In this document: one piece after another, positions 59,594 through 64,000 of the stretch
How the letters are laid out: the number at the start of each line of letters is the position of its first letter
How positions within the stretch are numbered: position 1 is the stretch's first letter
Assembly (NCBI GenBank): GCA_964291505.2
Contig: OZ220216.1
Coordinates: forward strand, 1,984,001 to 2,048,000
Source: Kistimonas sp964291505
GTDB taxonomy: Bacteria > Pseudomonadota > Gammaproteobacteria > Pseudomonadales > Endozoicomonadaceae
Length of the DNA stretch: 64,000 bases
Reading direction: 5' to 3'
Notes under the pieces: model-generated
Database searches by the model: none
The model's input: only the letters and a program-made list of their open reading frames with translations
Told to the model about the DNA's origin: nothing
Position numbers and translations under genes: made by a program

Positions 59594-60359
59594 TTACACA
59601 ATACAAAAATACAACTTGTACAATATCTTTTTCGGAATTATCAATAAACTTGGCTTAATATCTGAATTTTCCCAAACCTTCAATATCTCGCGATTCCCTT
59701 CAACTATTGATTTAAAATCACGTGTACTTTCACCTCCCAGCCTCATATTTACAAGTACATTATCAATGTATGAAAACTTCTTTTTATATTTAATAGCCGC
59801 TCGAACAAGAAAGTCATAATCTGCTGCTATTTTGTAGTTTGTATCAAACAAGCCGACTTCATCATAAATTTTTCTTTTCACAAACGTACTTGGATGCGGA
59901 CATTGCCAACCATTTTTCCATAAGTTTTCAAATCGTTTTTGACTCTGTGGGTAAAACAGCACGCCAGCTTCTTTTTATTTTCCGATCTTTATTAGAGAAA
60001 TAGACTATATTTCCATATACAATATCTGCACTATTCTGTTCAAAATTTTTCTTGACTTGAAAGAGAACGGTCGAATCAGAATAAATATCGTCTGCATTAA
60101 TAATTGCGATATACTGACCTTTAGCTTTTACTATTCCTTTATTCATTGCATCGTAGAGACCGCTATCGGGCTCACTATAAAACTCTATACGATTATCACT
60201 AAACCCTTTAACAATATCCGCAGTTCTGTCTTTAGATGCACCGTCAATAATAATATATTCAAAATCAATATTTTTTTGAGCTAGAACTGAGTTTATTGTC
60301 TCTGCAATCGTATTTTCAGCATTATAGCAAACAGTGACTACCGTAAAATCCATCATCAA
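59594..60359 (-). pseudogene. Glycosyltransferase family 2, split by a frameshift
   Basis: The first frame (59928-60359) has FTVVTVCYNAENTIAETINSVLAQ, IIIDGASKDRTADIV, DSGLYDAMNKGI and IAIINADDIY (DxD equivalent), breaking after IKRSWRA. The second frame (59594-59962) continues YPQSQKRFENLWKNGWQCPHPSTFVKRKIYDEVGLFDTNYKIAADYDFLVRA. Dropping one T from the TTTT near 59950-59962 restores a single GT2 of about 255 residues, of the WcaA type. It is the first gene after the upstream ops element. Confidence 0.8.
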
Positions 60360-60660
60360 AAACCGAAAAAATTGAATTTATTAAATTTCAGTAGAGGTAT
60401 ACTTCTGAACCATCACCTTCATTGTTCTAATACTTAGCCTGTGAACTAGACGACTGCTAATGTATACAACTCTGAAACTAGGGATGCTAGAGCTTTACTA
60501 CGAACTAGCAGATTAAATAGCAGAATCTTTTGGTTGATGTTCAGTAGAATCCAGCTAGATAAGGTATTGACTGAGGCGACGATGTTTAGCCTCCTACTTC
60601 TATGAGAAGAGATTGCGAGAGCGATCTGATTTATGCGCGTTCAGACCTATAATAAAAAAA
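60360..60660. other. Leader between the first ops element and the GT2 gene
   Basis: About 300 bases without a gene; long leaders are usual after ops elements. No hairpin strong enough to call. Confidence 0.35.
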
Positions 60661-60672
60661 CACGCTACCGCC
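60661..60672 (-). promoter_or_regulatory. ops/JUMPstart element of the first polysaccharide operon
   Basis: Minus strand GGCGGTAGCGTG, identical to the E. coli ops core, followed by T7 and ATTATAGG. It lies 302 bases upstream of the first glycan gene and matches the element at 43478-43489 in its flanks too. RfaH encoded 400 bases further up should act here. Confidence 0.9.
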
Positions 60673-61081
60673 CGCCAGCTCACACTCTCGCTGGATAGCC
60701 CTATCAGATTGCCTATTTCTCCATTTATGGCCAAATATTTTACAGACTGAATGACTTTACAACAGCTGAAAGAGCGTTCTTTAACCCTTAATTTTGCATT
60801 TACAAATAGAAGCAACAACATACCGCATCACGATAATGAGCTATTGAAAATCAATTTTTGGAGTGGAGAAAACCCAATCATACCAGCTTGACTTTCAAAG
60901 AAAATAATGATTCAAAGATCACGACATAGCAATTGTAGCCAAATGCTTACTTCAACTTAAGCTGACGTTCCGGCACATCAAATATTCTTAGAGCATGAAC
61001 GAAGCTATGAAGAAAATATTTTAACCTGAACTTGAAGCTCAGCTACGATGCAGCACATGAGAATTATTTGACATTTAACCA
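60673..61081. other. Promoter region of the first polysaccharide operon
   Basis: About 410 bases between rfaH and the ops element, containing only random short frames. The operon promoter must lie here, but I could not place it surely. Confidence 0.35.
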
Positions 61082-61547
61082 CTATTTCTTTAGATGCCTT
61101 ATGTGCGCATCAACAATTCTTGGCCGATTCAAAATACTGATCAACACCATGCACCGGTCTCCCCCTTTCTCAAATTGATACACTGCCTGCATATCTTTGA
61201 AAGGACCATCCGCAAATTCAACCAGCTGACCATATTCAAACTGGGGACACCCACCAACCCCTCCTCCTGGCGCCGGATTGAATCGACCAACTCATCTGGT
61301 AGGCGTGCAAACTCATCACCGAACTTCACAAACCACCAACACCACGCGTTGAACGAATTTTTCCAAACTCTGGATGCACCTCAAAATCCTCATGCTGCAA
61401 GAAAACATATCCGGGAAACAAAGGTTCTGGTCTGGACCGCTTTTTCTCCAACATAGGGCAGTAGGCTATAAACCCCTGCCGCTCCAGGTTTTCGACAGCC
61501 CGCAGCTCCTGCCGGGGCTTGCTACGAAGCAAATACCACTCATCCAT
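61082..61547 (-). pseudogene. rfaH: RfaH-type transcription antiterminator, interrupted by two single-base gaps
   Basis: Three frames spell one RfaH. Frame one: MDEWYLLRSKPRQELRAVENLERQGFIAYCPMLEKK, EPLFPGYVFLQHED, STRGVGG. Frame two: VKFGDEFARLPDELVDSIRRQE. Frame three: the KOW domain PQFEYGQLVEFADGPFKDMQAVYQF, MVLISILNR and IRHLKK, stop at 61082. Adding one T to the TTT at 61330-61332 and one C to the CCCC near 61248 restores 155 residues. RfaH joins polymerase at ops sites and carries it through long operons. It is the regulator expected for both ops elements here; whether it is truly broken decides if the glycan is made. Confidence 0.9.
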
Positions 61548-61566
61548 AAGAGTTTTTCCCTGTTGT

Positions 61567-62285
61567 TCAGCTCAGGCTGGCGATGATCGTCTCCAACACG
61601 CTAACCGGCTCTTCAGCCTGTGTAATCGGTCGACCAATGACCAGATAATCACTACCATTCTGCACAGCTTGAGCCGGCGTTACAATACGACGCTGGTCAT
61701 TTACATCAGAATTTTCCGGACGAATTCCGGGCGTAACCAGCTTGAAATCGACACCATGAGACTGCTTGAGCATCGCAGCTTCCTGAGCTGAGCATACGAC
61801 ACCATCCATACCGCTACCTGCCGATAGAGCAGCGAGATGCTGTACCATCTCTGCCGCACCAGACTTGTAGCCAATTTCGAGCAGCTCTTCATCACTCATA
61901 CTGGTGAGCACAGTAACCGCGATCAATAACGGCAGTCGTTCAAGCTGAAGCCGCTCAAGCTCTTCACGGCAGGCCTCCATCATTCGACGACCGCCTGACG
62001 CATGCACATTCACCATCCACACGCCCAACCTGGCCGCAGCGGCAACCGCTTTACTTGTTGTATTAGGGATATCATGGAATTTCAGATCAAGAAAAACATC
62101 AAATCCTTTATGCTGCAGCGCTTCAACCACAGCAGGCCCTGCACAGGTAAACAACTCCTTACCCACTTTCACACGACACATCGCAGGATCCAGCCTGTCT
62201 GCCATAGCAAGCGCCGATGCAGCATCAGGATAATCCAGGGCGACAATGACAGGTGAGGAGCAGTTGGAAATGCGGATGAAATCAT
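61567..62285 (-). CDS. pyrF: Orotidine 5'-phosphate decarboxylase
   Basis: About 230 residues of clear PyrF: SSPVIVALDYPDAASALAMADRL, VKVGKELFTCAGPAVVEAL, FLDLKFHDIPNTTSKA (the catalytic DxKxxD), and LVTPGIRPENSDVNDQRRIVTP plus YLVIGRPIT. It removes CO2 from OMP to give UMP. The start is unclear: the sequence before SSPVIV is open without a good ATG, while ATG at 62285 is in another frame. One extra C at the CC near 62268 would give MISSAFPNCSSPVIV and exactly 240 codons, so a homopolymer gap is suspected. Confidence 0.93.
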
Positions 62286-62448
62286 GAGTAATGCGATCTC
62301 TCAGACGTGAGCACAGGTGGGGCAAATTCTGACCGAGTATACAGCATGAAAAATGACAATGCATCTTGTACACCTATCAGCGACGCACGTAAAACCTTCA
62401 TATAAATCGCCACGACACATGGAAGTACAGCCAAGAAAAGCTGATGAC

Positions 62449-63624
62449 TTACTCGCCTTCGATACCCATGATCGGTTCAGTCGTTCCCCACTCATGGCAG
62501 CGCGGGCAGCGCCAGTGGAGCGTTTTTCCATCGAAGCCACACTGCGTACAACGATAGACAGGTTTACTGTTTAGCAGTCGCCCAGTTAACTCTCGCAACA
62601 GCATCAGATTTTGCCGCGGACGACCTTCCGTATTTTCAATATTGAGATCAATCAGTGCATTCAATCCTTTTAACGAAGGCCTTTTGACAATTTGCTCCGC
62701 TATAAAACGCCCAGCCTCCTTATCCCCCTGCTGTCGCGCAATCAGCCTGGCAGAAGCCAGAACAACCGCCGCTGAAGGATACTCACGCAGGCATTTTCCA
62801 AGATAAACTGACAACCCACGACTGGACCATAATGCCTCAAAACTGCGCTCCAGCAATGGAATACTTTCAGAGATAAACAATGGATTTTGCTGGTAAATAC
62901 GCTGCAAAACGCGTGCGGACTCTCGATAGTTTTTTAATGAGCATTCAAGACTTCCGAGAATCAATGTTGCGCGCACATTATCCCGATCCCGCGCAAACGC
63001 AAGACGAAGATTCTTACGGGCCACCAACACATCATTACCTTCAAGCGCCGCTTCAGCCAACTCACAATGATAATGAGCCAACTGGTGCTGGTAACGATGT
63101 CCGTCAACACCTTGTGCCTGGTGAATGACATCAATCGCTCTCTGCCACTCTTTTTCCTGCTCATACACCGACAAGAGCAACTGGACAGATTCATCCGCCC
63201 CTGACCAGGGCGTTTTCAGCATATCCTCAAGCAGTGACTCACCACGATCCAGCAAACCCGCCTTGATGTAATCATGCGCCAGCTCTAACTGAACTCGGAG
63301 TGATTGCTCACGGGTTAGACTCGGTCTTGCGAGAAGATCCTGATGTGCCTGAATCGCTTTTTCAATCTCACCTCGGCGCCGAAACAAACGCCCCAGCACA
63401 ATGTAGGTATCAACGGTATCAGCATTGATTTCCAGCGCCTTGATAAATGACTCAATCGCCTCATCGGTCTGCTCATTCAACAAGTAATTGAGACCGACAA
63501 AGTATTCACTATTCAGTGATCCATCTTGTCGCTGACGGTGTGACTGTTTGCGCTGACGGTATCCCAAGAAAAAACCAGCTGCCATGGACACCAATATCAG
63601 CGCCAGCAAAAGGGGGTCAAACAT
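62449..63624 (-). CDS. lapB: LPS assembly protein LapB
   Basis: 391 residues: one N-terminal membrane anchor (FDPLLLALILVSMAAGFFLGY), a series of TPR repeats (SEYFVGLNYLLNEQTDEAIESFIKALEINADTVDTYIVLGRLFRRRGEIEKAI and more), and a C-terminal rubredoxin-type metal site YRCTQCGFDGKTLHWRCPRCHEWGT. LapB (YciM) works with FtsH to control LpxC and so LPS amount. It is 3 bases behind lapA. Confidence 0.95.
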   Translation of the reverse strand: MFDPLLLALILVSMAAGFFLGYRQRKQSHRQRQDGSLNSEYFVGLNYLLNEQTDEAIESFIKALEINADTVDTYIVLGRLFRRRGEIEKAIQAHQDLLARPSLTREQSLRVQLELAHDYIKAGLLDRGESLLEDMLKTPWSGADESVQLLLSVYEQEKEWQRAIDVIHQAQGVDGHRYQHQLAHYHCELAEAALEGNDVLVARKNLRLAFARDRDNVRATLILGSLECSLKNYRESARVLQRIYQQNPLFISESIPLLERSFEALWSSRGLSVYLGKCLREYPSAAVVLASARLIARQQGDKEAGRFIAEQIVKRPSLKGLNALIDLNIENTEGRPRQNLMLLRELTGRLLNSKPVYRCTQCGFDGKTLHWRCPRCHEWGTTEPIMGIEGE

Positions 63625-63627
63625 GGA

Positions 63628-63939
63628 TCAACTTAGCCCCTTCAGCGCATTCATTCTCAGCTTTTTGACCTCCGTCTCAAGCTGCTCGTTTTTACGCTTT
63701 AGAAGAACATGCCTGACACGAAAGCGCGCCACCAAAACCATACCGGAAAAGACGCCAGCAAGGCCACCCAGCAAAAAGCTGACAATAACAACCGCCGAAA
63801 GAGAAGCAGGTGCCATAGGGTATCCGAAAATAGTCAATGCGACCTCAGCCGGATTTTCCAGCACGAAAGAAAAAAGCAGGAAAAAAAGCGCTATAGCCAG
63901 AACAGACCACAGCAATAGACGTACCCACCTGATGACCAT
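63628..63939 (-). CDS. lapA: LPS assembly protein LapA (DUF1049)
   Basis: 103 residues: two membrane helices (LLLWSVLAIALFFLLFSFVLENP and SLSAVVIVSFLLGGLAGVFSGMVLVARF) and a C-terminal coiled coil (LKRKNEQLETEVKKLRM). The ENP motif after helix 1 is a family mark. It works with LapB; the two genes are adjacent after ihfB. Confidence 0.92.
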   Translation of the reverse strand: MVIRWVRLLLWSVLAIALFFLLFSFVLENPAEVALTIFGYPMAPASLSAVVIVSFLLGGLAGVFSGMVLVARFRVRHVLLKRKNEQLETEVKKLRMNALKGLS

Positions 63940-63959
63940 GTTGTTACATACCCGAATTA

Positions 63960-64000
63960 TTACCGGCCAACACCATCCAGTGCTGCCTGATTCACCCGCT
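63960..64000 (-). CDS. ihfB: Integration host factor beta subunit, C-terminal end only
   Basis: The minus strand here reads RVNQAALDGVGR then stop, where the family ends ...GKELRDRVN plus a short tail. Being directly upstream of lapA-lapB as in Pseudomonas supports ihfB. Only 12 residues are in the window. Confidence 0.7.
   Translation of the reverse strand, partial: RVNQAALDGVGR

Noticed and set aside
60600..60821. 73-codon minus-strand frame upstream of the first glycan gene
   Set aside because: It overlaps the ops element and has no ribosome site or protein-like pattern.

Overview
The window looks like a chromosome segment of a gammaproteobacterium, probably marine and perhaps host-associated (an Oceanospirillales/Endozoicomonas-like background is my guess, not proven). 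Supporting signs are the ihfB-lapA-lapB-pyrF order, a RfaH-type antiterminator with matching ops elements, class III ribonucleotide reductase, a BCCT osmolyte carrier, and housekeeping genes of medium GC beside a very AT-rich polysaccharide locus.

Layout. 1-4.9 kb: a probable catabolic cluster for a quaternary amine or similar solute (BCCT transporter, atypical enolase-superfamily enzyme, FAD oxidoreductase) beside a GntR/FCD regulator. 5-17 kb: mixed genes including an M14 carboxypeptidase, nrdDG with a NrdR box, a Mut7-C protein, DUF2244 and secreted proteins, one carrying eukaryote-like PSAP/PPxY motifs. 17.3-20.5 kb: a small island bounded by two nearly identical tRNA-Ser(GGA) genes and containing a third terminator/tRNA remnant; its cargo is an SRA-HNH (McrA-like) nuclease and an orphan protein. 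20.7-34.1 kb: housekeeping genes (MarC, RarD, Lon, riboflavin synthase, Nudix YfcD, PpnN, a tRNA-Asn plus three tRNA-Val, a frameshifted aspartate aminotransferase, UvrB, ComEA-like).

34.4-60.4 kb: a large surface-polysaccharide locus, almost all on the minus strand. Reading along transcription it starts with an ops element, then GT2, CMP-nonulosonate synthetase, a CBS-NeuB-SAF-TIM-barrel nonulosonate synthase, a Wzy-like polymerase, a Wzx flippase, a putative nonulosonate transferase, an acyltransferase, an IS nest, gmd, fcl, manC and an initiating sugar phosphotransferase. A plus-strand ligase/polymerase separates it from a second minus-strand operon with its own ops element: two GT4 enzymes, a CDP-glycerol glycerophosphotransferase, three more glycosyltransferase-like proteins, an asparagine-synthase-like amidotransferase and a TagD-like cytidylyltransferase. 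The inferred product is a glycan with GDP-fucose-derived sugar, nonulosonic acid, and glycerol-phosphate and amide decorations.

61-64 kb: rfaH (frameshifted as sequenced), pyrF, lapB, lapA and the end of ihfB. RfaH would act on both ops elements, and LapAB controls LPS synthesis, so this edge is functionally tied to the glycan locus.

Caution: at least six genes are interrupted by single-base differences in homopolymers (aspartate aminotransferase, CBS-NeuB, GT2, rfaH twice, probably pyrF, and the PPxY protein). Sequencing error, pseudogene decay and, for the A9 tract in CBS-NeuB, phase variation cannot be separated from this sequence alone.
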